Of a stretch of DNA of 45,408 nucleotides, positions 9,112 through 18,372 are shown one piece after another. The notes beneath the pieces are model-generated. The model saw only the letters and a program-made list of their open reading frames with translations, was not told where the DNA came from and did no database searches. Numbering within the stretch: the stretch's first letter is position 1; each line of letters starts with the position of its first letter. This DNA comes from Paludibacteraceae bacterium (GTDB taxonomy: Bacteria > Bacteroidota > Bacteroidia > Bacteroidales > Paludibacteraceae): positions 1-45,408 of the forward strand of contig JAFYZR010000080.1 in NCBI GenBank assembly GCA_017557345.1, read 5' to 3'. A program made the translations under genes and the position numbers.

Positions 9112-10119
9112 TTAAAAGACAATCACTGATATGTTTTCTAGTTCATCATATCCGTCGTAATAGACTTTATACCGGGGGGAAACAACAACCGTAAAACTTC
9201 CATCTTCGTTTTTTCTAGAATAAGACTGAAATACTTCTGATGATGCTGAAACCCTATTATTGACACGCCCAGTATAAAAGTCTAATGCCCTAAAAGTATA
9301 TTCCCCGTTTGAGTTTTTCGGTCCCTTATCACAAGACCAATACTCACCATATAAGCCTAAAATAGTTTTATTATTTTGTAATAGTTGGAGTTGGCGAATT
9401 GTAGGTACTGTAGCACCTAGATTTGCGTCAACTCTGTGGGGCCATTTTGATTTACTATGTACCCTAAATGCGATTCCGTGTTTCTTAGTTCCATCAATAA
9501 AGCCAATGCGATAATCTCCGGCTCCTACCGGCTTATTATTATTGTCGTAGTAAATGTCACCTATAGAGTATTCTCGTTCAATTAGTTGCGCAGAGGATAA
9601 TAATCCAATTGCGGATGCTAATTCTTGTGCAACACTTAACTGCGTTTGGGGGGATAAATCTGTTATTGCATGTTGCCCAGTAGCATTGTTTGGGAAAAAT
9701 ACATGCTTCTCAATTTGTGTCGTTTCTATATTGACTAACTTACAGTCAAAAAAATACTGATTATAATCCGAATAGTAAGTGATATTAATTGCACATATCA
9801 TATCAACACCCATTTGCTCCCCAACTGCAGATAACTGATCGTCACGGACCAGCCCCGTACCTTGATACTGATACTCTTTTCTTAGAGTTTCAATTATTTC
9901 TTCTGAACGATCTACAACAATATATGAACTATTATTTCCATCTATTAACGAGGATGAGAGACGCGAACTTAATGCACTGACAGGGGTACTAACAGACTTG
10001 TCGCAATAAACAAAAATTGCAATCTGACGGTCTTTAGTTTGGCCAGTAACGTTAATGCTTAGCCCCAGACTGAATAGCAAAGCCAAAACAATACGAAGCA
10101 TATTATTCTTAATGTCCAT
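9112..10119 (-). CDS. Secreted LpoB/CsgG-like protein (paralogue 1)
   Basis: 335 residues with an N-terminal signal peptide (Met1 or Met7 start; LRIVLALLFSLGLSINVTG). Residues about 32-180 resemble the CsgG/LpoB fold: VVDRSEEIIETL, the EYQYQGTGLVRDDQL turn, then a GEQMGVDMICAINI strand and KLVNIETTQI. LpoB is an outer-membrane activator of peptidoglycan synthases, which would fit the SEDS-PBP fusion in this island. The C-terminal 130 residues contain a Fib_succ-like segment (YGEYWSCDKGPKNSNGEYTF). The first two-thirds is clearly paralogous to the protein at 11002-11988. No lipobox is visible. Confidence 0.6.
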   Translation of the reverse strand: MDIKNNMLRIVLALLFSLGLSINVTGQTKDRQIAIFVYCDKSVSTPVSALSSRLSSSLIDGNNSSYIVVDRSEEIIETLRKEYQYQGTGLVRDDQLSAVGEQMGVDMICAINITYYSDYNQYFFDCKLVNIETTQIEKHVFFPNNATGQHAITDLSPQTQLSVAQELASAIGLLSSAQLIEREYSIGDIYYDNNNKPVGAGDYRIGFIDGTKKHGIAFRVHSKSKWPHRVDANLGATVPTIRQLQLLQNNKTILGLYGEYWSCDKGPKNSNGEYTFRALDFYTGRVNNRVSASSEVFQSYSRKNEDGSFTVVVSPRYKVYYDGYDELENISVIVF

Positions 10120-10160
10120 AAACGTATTATTGATAAGAATTATAATCAGAAAACTAAAAA

Positions 10161-10172
10161 ATGCATATGCAT
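10161..10172. repeat. Perfect 12-bp palindrome
   Basis: ATGCATATGCAT in the 70-bp gap upstream of the gene that starts at 10119. It could be an operator, but only one copy was found. Confidence 0.25.
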
Positions 10173-10189
10173 CACGCTATTTGCTGAAA

Positions 10190-10867
10190 TTATGATAAAT
10201 GGTCGTTAATATCATTTGATACTGCTTTTACAAGATCTTTGTATGCCAATTCAACAGCCATGGCCAGATTGGCAAAGCCACGTTTTTGAAAATACTCTTG
10301 TTCAAATACTATTTCACCTGTGAGCAAATCAATTATCTGGCAAACAGCATCGACGTAGACAATGAAAACTCCGGCCGGGTTGGTGTCCGGGGTACTATAC
10401 TCTCTTGCATTTGCTGTGACATAAACGCCCCACTTAGCATCTTCCTCTGATTTTGCAAAATGGTACTGTTGCAGATTCCCTTTAATCGCGCTTTGCATGG
10501 ATGAGTAATTAGCAGAAAGCGTTCGTGCATTGGTTGAGATGAAGACAAGATTCCTTTCTTCTCTTTCCCTTTGCCTTTCCTCATATGCTGCTTGCCGCTC
10601 TGCCGCAAGTTTTTTTGCCACAGCAAATGCTTTATTCTTTTTTGCCTCGATTGCTTGGTCACATTTTGCAATCCAGGCATCCATGTCAGCGCTATTAACA
10701 TCGTCATAAACTTTACAAAGAGTAAAACCTTGTTTGGCTTCTTCGTAACGTCCATTACTGTACAGACTTTTGCAGTGGTTAAAATAATGCAACCCATCAG
10801 CAAATAAGGGTGTAGCCAATATTAAGCATACGGCAAATGTGGTTAACCTTTTTATGATGCTGTTCAT
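10190..10867 (-). CDS. Secreted protein, TPR-like start and LpoB-like end
   Basis: 225 residues with a signal peptide (LTTFAVCLILATPLFADG). Residues 25-75 look like one TPR (SLYSNGRYEEAKQGFTLCK). A charged coiled coil follows (AAERQAAYEERQREREER), then an alpha/beta domain with FISTNARTLS, VDAVCQIIDLLTGEIVFEQ and AMAVELAYKDLVKAV. That domain recalls the C-terminal part of LpoB/CsgG-type proteins. It lies between the two LpoB-like paralogues, suggesting a periplasmic set of three. The function is not known. Confidence 0.55.
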   Translation of the reverse strand: MNSIIKRLTTFAVCLILATPLFADGLHYFNHCKSLYSNGRYEEAKQGFTLCKVYDDVNSADMDAWIAKCDQAIEAKKNKAFAVAKKLAAERQAAYEERQREREERNLVFISTNARTLSANYSSMQSAIKGNLQQYHFAKSEEDAKWGVYVTANAREYSTPDTNPAGVFIVYVDAVCQIIDLLTGEIVFEQEYFQKRGFANLAMAVELAYKDLVKAVSNDINDHLS

Positions 10868-11001
10868 TTCTTTCGTTCTTATTAAATATTATTGCACAAT
10901 TTCAAATAATTCTATATTTATTGTTATTTGTTGGTGGCACTCATAAAATCTAAGAAACCAATCGGATTACCTTGAAAAAGCAGTAAAAAGATTAAAACGA
11001 G

Positions 11002-11988
11002 TCAAAAAGTGAAGGTCAAGGCAACACCGGAACCAGAAATACCATATTCAATAGAACCATAATGAGGGTAACTACTATTTCTTTTATTATATAGATCCAC
11101 CGACTTACGTATTTTTGCTTTTCCTACAGGATATCGTGTTATACCAAAAGCAAGCATCCCTAAACCACATACCCCGGTAATTGCAGTCCCCACCATCCAC
11201 GCGTTATTCTTCTCGCCGACTCCCAGAATGAAAAAAAGTGGTATAGAAACAGAAGCCAGACCACCACCGAAAAGAATAAGTGCATTATCATAACCACAAT
11301 TAATGAGTCCCATACCTTTGTCATATAAATCATAAGAAGGCGTCCCAGCAAACATCATCCTGATTTCTGCATCTGGGAGCTTCTCTTCGTTATGATAAAC
11401 GTTATCTCCTTTCACATAGAGGTTTGTCGTGGGCTGAAGTGTTTTTAATTGATCAGAAGAATATAAATCAAGTTGTTTTGCCAATTCTTTTGCAACTTGG
11501 ACTTGCATTTGAGGGCTCAAATTATGAATCTTAGTCTTATCTCCGCTGGGATAGAAAGTGTTCTTTATGATTTGCCGAGTTGAAATATCTATAATTCTCC
11601 CATCAAAGAAATATTGATTGTCTTGAGGATAGTAAGTTACTGCAACCACGCATATATAATATGCAGCAAGTTGATTACCAATAGATATAAGTTGATCATC
11701 TCTAACCATTCCAGTTCCTTGATACTGATACTCTTCTATTAGTGCCTTCATTATCTCGTCGGTCCTATCTACCACGCTATAATTACTATTTCTTCCTTCA
11801 AGAAAGGATAAGGTTAACTGAGAGCGAAGTGCAGCAATTGAAGATGTCTCATTATCTGAATAAACAAAGATTGCTAATTGTTTCGTCTCCTGAGCAGATA
11901 CACATAACGTTTGGAAACGGAACGTAAAGAGAGCTAGTAATAATAAAAGAGTGTTTCTGACTTTGTGATTATTCATATTGAAAAACAA
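11002..11988 (-). CDS. Secreted LpoB/CsgG-like protein with membrane tail (paralogue 2)
   Basis: 328 residues. A signal peptide (NTLLLLLALFTFRFQTLCVSA; start Met1 or Met5) is followed by the same domain as paralogue 1: QLAIFVYSDNETSS, VVDRTDEIMKALIEEYQYQ, then GTGMVRDDQLISIG and LSPQMQVQVAKELA. Unlike paralogue 1 the C-terminus has two hydrophobic stretches (ALILFGGGLASVSIPLFFIL and AWMVGTAITGVCGLGMLAFG) and ends in a short beta-like tail. It could be anchored in the inner membrane near the SEDS-PBP protein. Duplication followed by divergence of the C-terminal part is the simplest history. Confidence 0.6.
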   Translation of the reverse strand: MFFNMNNHKVRNTLLLLLALFTFRFQTLCVSAQETKQLAIFVYSDNETSSIAALRSQLTLSFLEGRNSNYSVVDRTDEIMKALIEEYQYQGTGMVRDDQLISIGNQLAAYYICVVAVTYYPQDNQYFFDGRIIDISTRQIIKNTFYPSGDKTKIHNLSPQMQVQVAKELAKQLDLYSSDQLKTLQPTTNLYVKGDNVYHNEEKLPDAEIRMMFAGTPSYDLYDKGMGLINCGYDNALILFGGGLASVSIPLFFILGVGEKNNAWMVGTAITGVCGLGMLAFGITRYPVGKAKIRKSVDLYNKRNSSYPHYGSIEYGISGSGVALTFTF

Positions 11989-12072
11989 TTGCTTTTAAGA
12001 GTCTAATAAATAAACGCTATAAAAAAAACATGGTTAATGGGAGCAAAATGAAAACTGCCAATTGTTGCATAT

Positions 12073-13986
12073 TTATTTAGCGACTATGTTTTTATACTCT
12101 TTTACTTTTCTGAAGTTATCTTCCTCCTCAGCCAAAAGTCGTGCCCCTTCTGTATCAGAAGAACTAATACGCTCAGATTCTGCGATAAAAATCTGTAAAT
12201 CACGCATAATAGCATCAGCTTTGGCATTAAAATCTATCCGCAGTTTTGTCGATTCATTCCTCCCGAAAAGGGCTTCTGTATTCTCCATTGTCCGAATCTC
12301 GACGAAAATCTCGCTGGCTACACCAAGAGCATCAACATTGGAGTTGTTCGCTGTCTCCAGTGCTTGTTTAAAGTCTATTATGCGGCTTTCATATTTAGCC
12401 ACAGCTTGTTGCTGTAATTCAATCCGGCTTTGTTCTGCTTTTATGAGATCTTTCTTGTGCCTTATATTAATAATGCCAAGAATGCAAACAAAGGAAAGAA
12501 TTACTATCAATAGCCATGGGAGTATCTTTTTGAATAACTTTCTCCTTTTATATAACTCTTCTTCATGAACTTTGTCGGCATGAAGTTTTTCAATATACTT
12601 TAGTGCTTCATCAAAAGTGCTGTCCTCGCGGCGCCACTGTTGAACTGTGCCGGAATCCAAATCCAATTCTGCGCAAGTTTTCAATGCGTCACAGTTATTA
12701 GTCTCATACAGTTTCTTAAATTGCTCTTTTTTAGCAGATATTTCCCTGGCAATCTGGGCCTGTCGGAGAACTTCCTGTTTTTCAATGTCCTTTTTGCGAG
12801 TGATGTCATCTATAGTATCCTGGACTGACTGATCAAAATCAGGAATGATGTCGCGCCACTCAGCCAACAGTGTCTTTGAGATACCCGAAGCCGAACACGC
12901 GGCACCCACATCACCATCGTTAGAGGCCAGTGCCTGAAGAAAAACGTCTCTCTTGTGTTTTTCAGCTTCGCGCTTTTGCCTTTCCGCAGCTTCTTCTTCA
13001 AGTTTTTTAGCGGTATTAATCTTGGCGTTTTCCTTTAGTGTTTCGTATGATTGTTTAAACAAACTCTCCGCATAGAATTTGAGTCTCGCCGGAACATCTG
13101 CTGTCTCTCCATACCATTCTCTTCCAATTAGATTGTCGATGGTGTCATATATCGGTTGAAGGTCAAGCAAATACCCCTGTGTTAAATTTTTAAAAGAGAC
13201 CTTCGCTTCATCAATGCGATTCTGCATTAGGAGCCCCAAAGTAAATAGAAGAGTCTGATTCTGCACGGGATAATAGTTATCCCAGCTATGCAAAGAAGCA
13301 ATAACTTCATCAGCTTGGGGTGAGTCCTGGCGCCGAAATACAACATACGACCAGAAAATGCTCCAATACTCCTCATCTTTTACCTCATACTTTCCAGGTT
13401 CCAAGATAGATTTGAGTTGGTAATACAACTGATCCAATTCATCAATATCAATTCTTGATTTGTATTTTTCCAGCGCTTCCAAATCTTTCTTAACTGAGAC
13501 AACATTATTAGCCTCTATAGCCAAACGGGTCTGGCTGATTTGAAGTCTAGCCGGCTCAGGCAAGGAAGTAACTCGACGAACAGATTGTGCTTTAGCCTTT
13601 CTCAGGATCTCGTCCGCAAAATGCTTCTCGAGCCCTAAGTCATCGCAATACTTGTCAAGAAATAGTCTATCTTCCTGGCTTATAAAACCGTCTTTGCAGC
13701 GCTTTTCGCATTCCGCTCTGAAAGCGGCTTTGTTCTTTGCAATGCGCTCTGCTTCGCTTAATTCTTTAATTTCATGCTTAGATTTGTCTGTGTATATGAC
13801 ACCACCGCCAACGACAGAGCCCATGCCCATCTTGAATCCGCCTGTGTTGCCAGCATTCGTCTCTTCTTTAGCCTCTTTTTGATGTATTATCTTCAGTTCA
13901 ACACGATCTCCTTTTTTTGCGCATTCTGGGCAGAAATTCATTTCTGAATTTTCAACTTTACACTTACATTTCGGGCAATATTTCAT
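12073..13986 (-). CDS. Zinc-ribbon, tandem HTH-like, membrane-anchored protein
   Basis: 637 residues. The N-terminal zinc ribbon has C4, C7, C19 and C22 (CPKC...CPEC). Residues 55-310 are helical, without a recognised family. Two repeats at about 349-390 and 423-463 share a pattern (AACSASGIS...LAEWRDIIPDFD and TCAELDLDSGTVQQWRREDSTFD) that looks like the helix-turn-helix of phage terminase-type or transposase-type proteins. One transmembrane helix (about 488-508) is followed by a roughly 130-residue coiled-coil tail outside the membrane. It lies 1 bp after the protease gene, so co-translation is likely. It may be a membrane-bound DNA-binding or sensor component. The function is inferred only from architecture. 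Confidence 0.6.
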   Translation of the reverse strand: MKYCPKCKCKVENSEMNFCPECAKKGDRVELKIIHQKEAKEETNAGNTGGFKMGMGSVVGGGVIYTDKSKHEIKELSEAERIAKNKAAFRAECEKRCKDGFISQEDRLFLDKYCDDLGLEKHFADEILRKAKAQSVRRVTSLPEPARLQISQTRLAIEANNVVSVKKDLEALEKYKSRIDIDELDQLYYQLKSILEPGKYEVKDEEYWSIFWSYVVFRRQDSPQADEVIASLHSWDNYYPVQNQTLLFTLGLLMQNRIDEAKVSFKNLTQGYLLDLQPIYDTIDNLIGREWYGETADVPARLKFYAESLFKQSYETLKENAKINTAKKLEEEAAERQKREAEKHKRDVFLQALASNDGDVGAACSASGISKTLLAEWRDIIPDFDQSVQDTIDDITRKKDIEKQEVLRQAQIAREISAKKEQFKKLYETNNCDALKTCAELDLDSGTVQQWRREDSTFDEALKYIEKLHADKVHEEELYKRRKLFKKILPWLLIVILSFVCILGIINIRHKKDLIKAEQSRIELQQQAVAKYESRIIDFKQALETANNSNVDALGVASEIFVEIRTMENTEALFGRNESTKLRIDFNAKADAIMRDLQIFIAESERISSSDTEGARLLAEEEDNFRKVKEYKNIVAK

Positions 13987-13987
13987 A

Positions 13988-15733
13988 CTACTTCGAATAA
14001 ATTACTGATTCAACACGACCGTCTAAATTTGTCTCAACAATAGCTACGCCTCTAAAAGAGTAGGAAAACGAGTAAGCGAAAGAATAATAAAAACGATAAC
14101 CAAGTGTCTTACTATTACTTATCATCGATTCCACCTTGTTAAACTTGACATCATTATACCCCAAGTCATTGTGCAAGTAATGACTAAGTCTGCTGGAAAT
14201 CTCTGAAAGATTATTGTCGACTTCGGCCCGAACTTCTTCAAGCAAAGAGTCCAAGACAGATAGTGCCGTAATACCGTATGCATTATGGATTGCGCCTTTG
14301 GGATTATACTTACTGGGCGCAGTGTATTTATTACGCGGTATTTTTGTGGCTTTAGAATAACTATTGCATATAATTGTAGGATCTCCAAAAAGATTAAATT
14401 CACGGAAAGTTAAATCAGTGGGACCTTTCCCATCCGTGCCAAGGAAATCAGCGAAATAATATAGCTTTGCAACTAGGAAAGCTTTTCCAGCCGGGATCCC
14501 TTCCATCAAGCATTCGGTATAAATGCGGAGGAACGCTTCTGAGCAGCCGTATTTAGGTGTATTTTCAGCGGAATCGCATCCTTGGCATCCTAAAGAAATG
14601 TTACTGGAGCCAGCAAACAACAATGTGTCTCGGTAAATTGAAGAGAGAAGCATTGTTCTCCCTTGATGCGTATACTTGGCGCCAAAACAAGCCATACTGT
14701 TGATGACAGTATGCCGGCCTGTATCCAACAAGGCTATATCAAATGCCCTGGGTTGCTCGTGATGATAAGGATCTCCGTTATCACCAAAATACGCAGAGAC
14801 ATTATAATCAGGAGCACCATGAAGGTTAAATAACAAAAGATTCGCTTCCCCCAGAGAGGTGGTGTAATTAATAAGAGTCTCCGGTCTATCTAAATTAATT
14901 ATCGGCGATTGATAAACACCGCCTTGAATCTCTCCTGCTTTATCCGGAGCTGCAACTAACGGCAAACCACGCGAGAGTTGATGCGAAGCTTTAGTCCACT
15001 GTCGCGCGGTTGTCATCAAAACATTGTTTAATTGTATTTTCCCATCACATTCTTTCACCCGAGCGAAATAACCGTCAACTGTATTGCCAAACGATTGAGA
15101 GATTGTTCCGGCATCAAGAGGAAGCCTTGATACATTGAAAGTCGCAAGTGAAAGTAGGTGATCTACAAGTTCAAAAGGTTCAATGCCATCATTATTGACA
15201 AGAATCCTAGAGGTTTGTTCAAAAAGGTCAAAACCTAGAGGAAATCCGTAATAATAATCTTCGTCAGTCATATACTCCTCATATCCGAAGGAATCCACAT
15301 GCTGGGGAATGGCAATGACATCATTTCCTCCGATAATAAAGAGGCTATTGTCTGACGTTGTTTTCCAGTTGTACTGAGCTGTAAAGGCATCAAGTGCCTT
15401 GTGGTACGCATGAGGAGATTTATCCGTCATCAAAAAATTCCTCCACCTATCTTCAGACATGTCAAGAAGCCTCCACTCAAAACCACGAGACGAAGCCTCT
15501 GCTATAAACCTGGCGATAGACTGACTGACTGAGGAGCGAGGTATAGAGAACTTAACTGCAAGCGCATCGATGTCTGTAAATACTACGCCATCGCCCGCAC
15601 TCGCATTGAGAACGAGGCCGGATTCTTCGAATACGGTTGCCAAGGGCGCTTCCTCTTTGGGCGTCTGAACATTACTTCCAACCAGATCGAAGGTAGAGAG
15701 TAAATCCTTGTAGCGTGATTTAAAATCGGACAT
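13988..15733 (-). CDS. Caspase-like (clan CD, C25/gingipain-type) cysteine protease
   Basis: 581 residues, no signal peptide, so cytoplasmic, unlike secreted gingipains. A roughly 100-residue N-terminal region precedes a domain with the C25 landmarks: FIIGGNDVIAIP (132-143), VSRLPLD (201-207), the catalytic His in LLLFNLHGA (H305), the catalytic Cys in VINSMACFGA (C349) and the late NLFGDPT (447-453). The His-Cys dyad is intact. The C-terminal 120 residues have an aromatic repeat (YYSFAYSFSYSF). Cytoplasmic caspase-like proteases are common effectors in bacterial conflict systems, and the partners here (SPFH zinc ribbon, kinase, BrxL) fit that pattern. The substrate is unknown. Active-site assignment is by eye but consistent. 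Confidence 0.75.
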   Translation of the reverse strand: MSDFKSRYKDLLSTFDLVGSNVQTPKEEAPLATVFEESGLVLNASAGDGVVFTDIDALAVKFSIPRSSVSQSIARFIAEASSRGFEWRLLDMSEDRWRNFLMTDKSPHAYHKALDAFTAQYNWKTTSDNSLFIIGGNDVIAIPQHVDSFGYEEYMTDEDYYYGFPLGFDLFEQTSRILVNNDGIEPFELVDHLLSLATFNVSRLPLDAGTISQSFGNTVDGYFARVKECDGKIQLNNVLMTTARQWTKASHQLSRGLPLVAAPDKAGEIQGGVYQSPIINLDRPETLINYTTSLGEANLLLFNLHGAPDYNVSAYFGDNGDPYHHEQPRAFDIALLDTGRHTVINSMACFGAKYTHQGRTMLLSSIYRDTLLFAGSSNISLGCQGCDSAENTPKYGCSEAFLRIYTECLMEGIPAGKAFLVAKLYYFADFLGTDGKGPTDLTFREFNLFGDPTIICNSYSKATKIPRNKYTAPSKYNPKGAIHNAYGITALSVLDSLLEEVRAEVDNNLSEISSRLSHYLHNDLGYNDVKFNKVESMISNSKTLGYRFYYSFAYSFSYSFRGVAIVETNLDGRVESVIYSK

Positions 15734-15744
15734 GGACTAGTTGG

Positions 15745-18267
15745 TTATAAAAGCGTACCGCACTCGGGACAAGTGTGCCCCCTGTATCCGTAAGCCCCAC
15801 AATTATGGCATTCAACCTTATATTTTTGATCAATGCTGGGAGCCAACTCGGGGCGTTCAGAAGCCTTAAAGATAGCGCCATTAACAGAAAGTTCTGTGTC
15901 TGGAGTAATAGTTCCGGCGTTAATGAGGCCTAAGATGTCAGCAAGCGAGACGGTTATTCCCATTGAAACTATAAGATATGAGATAGGACCTGATGCCTCC
16001 TTAAATGCTTCGCCGGCAATTTCTGCCTGGGTAACCCTCGTAGTGTAGTCAAGTGCCGTATCCTGAGCATGATCCATCCTTGACTGGGCATATCTTTCTC
16101 CCTCTTTAGCTTCTTTCTTGTCAGACTCTACTTCTTCAATTCTGTGAGTTGCAACATCTTTGACAGTGGAAAGAATCTGCTCTGCTTGAGCTTTCTGGCC
16201 TGCGACTGCCGAAGATACCAGACTAGCATTGGTCTTCATGGCTTCAGCAGCAAACGACATCATCTTATCCAAAGTGCGCTCCTGCTGCTCTCGACTCTCT
16301 TTTTCCATTGCTGAAGATCTTTCAGCTAACTCTTTATAAATCTTTACCCTTTCTTCTGCGGATATCTTAAGCCAGTCTATCTCCCTTTGCGAAGAGAGTG
16401 CATCGGCAAAGGCCTTTTGAGCTTCTGCAGATAGTTTATCTAAATTAATTGCTGCAATCTGCTCTGCTGACATGCCACGGAATCTCTCTGCGACAATTCT
16501 TTCTTTCTCAATGCCCAGTTTAGTAATCTCGATTTCATGCGCATTGTCCTGTGCCTTATCCTTGCGGTCCTCTTCACGTATCGCGGATAGACCAGCAAGC
16601 CCTATGTCCTGAGCTATCTTGGCACGTTCAAGAGCCTTTCTCTCTTCCTCATCTTCAAGATTGATGTCATCTCTTTTGAAATCAACACCACGCTGGTGCT
16701 CTCGACGTTCTTTTTCATCATCAAATTTATCGTAAACTCTCTCAGATTCTACATCAAGACCTGCCATCCTGATATCATGCTCGGCCTCAGATTCTTGAAT
16801 ATCGTGCTTGTGTTCCTGTTCTTGTTTAGCCGTTTCGTATTCTGCTTGCTCTCCCTCCTTTTCGGCTTTAGCGAGCATCACTCGAATATCACTCATTACT
16901 GAAATTCTCTCTCTCTCTGTCCTTCGAAGGGACTGATACTCAAGAATATCAAATTCCTCTTGTCTCGCCAGGCCATGCTTTTTTATCTCTTGCTTCAAAT
17001 CTTCGAAATCATCATCACGAATTAGCTTTGACTTCTCAATTTCCTGGAGAGCCGCGTTAAGTTCCTCTTCACTCTTTGCCTCGCGCAGTATTTTCTGGCT
17101 TGCGAGAAGTTGAGAGAAAGCCTCCATCTCATCATCATGAAGGAGTTTATCCTTATTAAGTTGTTGGAGGGCATAACGCAACTCTTCCTCCGAGCGAGCT
17201 TCGCGGACAACCTGACTGTTCTGTTCGGCTGTGAGCCTGTTCTTGAAATCATTGGTCCGGATGAGATAATCTAGCTCTTTTTTTGAGATAGATATCTTCC
17301 TCTCCAGGGAGCGAAATCGCTCAAAGTCTTCGTTTTGCATAGTGATATCAATCACTTGCTTAACAGATATTCCAAAGAGGACGCTGTTCGATTTATTTAT
17401 AATAGCTGTCTTCAATCGGGCTGTAAGCGAAGGAGAGAGAACCGTTGACTCAACGTTCTCATATGCCAATTCCGTTTTAAGCACGTTTTCAATTGCATCC
17501 TTAAGCTTTATCTGGATATCAACAATTCGGCAAGAATGATTATCGGTATCGGTATTAATCTTTGTCAAATTGTTTCTAGAAAAGACAACTATATCGTCTA
17601 TCTGTAGCTGTAGAGAAACGCCGATTACAAGATCTGTATTAGCTGCAGGAATTGTATAAGGCTTAAATGCGAAATGCCCATCCACTGGCATCCCGCCGAA
17701 AACAACAGGTATAATAGCTTCTTGTACTAGAATGACATCAATAAGAGACCCTTTTCCAAGATTCTGAAGTTCTGAACCAAGTCTTCCCGAATCGGTCGCT
17801 GAGGTGCTACCGCTCCCTTCTCGTTTTCTACCAGTGAAAAAGCGCCACACGTGGCGAAGGGCATCTCCGAATGTCTCAATCTTTGATTCAAAATAATAAA
17901 CTCCACTGGAAAGCTTGGTCTTGATAATTCCATTAACCATCAAGACTGCTATAACGCCATCCTGTACATACACACCCTTTGCGTTGGAGAGACTTTCAAA
18001 CTCTTTGACATCAATACGACGGGCTATTTCACCCGGATGTAAACTCCAAATAATAACGTTTTTTACAACATCGAGATCCGGAGCCATTCCCTTTGAACTG
18101 AAGATTGACATATTTGTTTTAATTTTAGTATTATCAATTCCACCTGATTCTTGAGACGTAGTATCATTATTCATAGTTGAAACGGAAAGAGAATGCCCAC
18201 AGTACGGGCAAATTTTATAGGTCGGAAGCAGTCCGGTCTTTCCGCAGTAACAACAAATAATCGACAT
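15745..18267 (-). CDS. SPFH/band-7-like protein with two zinc ribbons, long coiled coil and GYF_2-like domain
   Basis: 840 residues. The N-terminal zinc ribbon (C5/C8 and C20/C23) and C-terminal one (CHNC...CPEC) bracket the protein. Residues about 70-320 match the SPFH/virion-core-like family (WSLHPGEIARRIDV, VQDGVIAVLMVNG, GMPVDGHFAFKPYT). A very charged coiled coil runs about 320-750 (repeats such as REARSEEELRYALQQL and REAKSEEELNAALQEI). A GYF_2-like segment (LADILGLINAGTITPDTELS) comes just before the last ribbon. SPFH proteins oligomerise on membranes into rings or cages, so this may be the scaffold for the adjacent protease, whose gene starts 11 bp after its stop. No transmembrane helix is obvious. 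Confidence 0.8.
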   Translation of the reverse strand: MSIICCYCGKTGLLPTYKICPYCGHSLSVSTMNNDTTSQESGGIDNTKIKTNMSIFSSKGMAPDLDVVKNVIIWSLHPGEIARRIDVKEFESLSNAKGVYVQDGVIAVLMVNGIIKTKLSSGVYYFESKIETFGDALRHVWRFFTGRKREGSGSTSATDSGRLGSELQNLGKGSLIDVILVQEAIIPVVFGGMPVDGHFAFKPYTIPAANTDLVIGVSLQLQIDDIVVFSRNNLTKINTDTDNHSCRIVDIQIKLKDAIENVLKTELAYENVESTVLSPSLTARLKTAIINKSNSVLFGISVKQVIDITMQNEDFERFRSLERKISISKKELDYLIRTNDFKNRLTAEQNSQVVREARSEEELRYALQQLNKDKLLHDDEMEAFSQLLASQKILREAKSEEELNAALQEIEKSKLIRDDDFEDLKQEIKKHGLARQEEFDILEYQSLRRTERERISVMSDIRVMLAKAEKEGEQAEYETAKQEQEHKHDIQESEAEHDIRMAGLDVESERVYDKFDDEKERREHQRGVDFKRDDINLEDEEERKALERAKIAQDIGLAGLSAIREEDRKDKAQDNAHEIEITKLGIEKERIVAERFRGMSAEQIAAINLDKLSAEAQKAFADALSSQREIDWLKISAEERVKIYKELAERSSAMEKESREQQERTLDKMMSFAAEAMKTNASLVSSAVAGQKAQAEQILSTVKDVATHRIEEVESDKKEAKEGERYAQSRMDHAQDTALDYTTRVTQAEIAGEAFKEASGPISYLIVSMGITVSLADILGLINAGTITPDTELSVNGAIFKASERPELAPSIDQKYKVECHNCGAYGYRGHTCPECGTLL

Positions 18268-18287
18268 ACTTAATCGCCATAATCAAG

Positions 18288-18295
18288 CAAATTTA
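18288..18295 (-). promoter_or_regulatory. -7 box for the SPFH gene
   Basis: On the minus strand TAAATTTG matches TAnnTTTG, 20 bp before the ATG at 18267. No good -33 box is seen. It suggests the SPFH-protease-HTH trio can be transcribed separately from BrxL. Confidence 0.4.
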
Positions 18296-18355
18296 ATAAA
18301 TATTTAGCAGAAAAGACATAAAATGGCCCAAAACGATACTATTATCAAGCATTTT

Positions 18356-18370
18356 ACGCTTAAAAAGCGT
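18356..18370. repeat. 6-bp stem with AAA loop in the 105-bp gap between BrxL-like and SPFH genes
   Basis: ACGCTT-AAA-AAGCGT, just after the BrxL-like stop codon on the minus strand. No U-run follows, so it is not a standard terminator. It could slow polymerase or mark an mRNA end. Confidence 0.3.
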
Positions 18371-18372
18371 AA

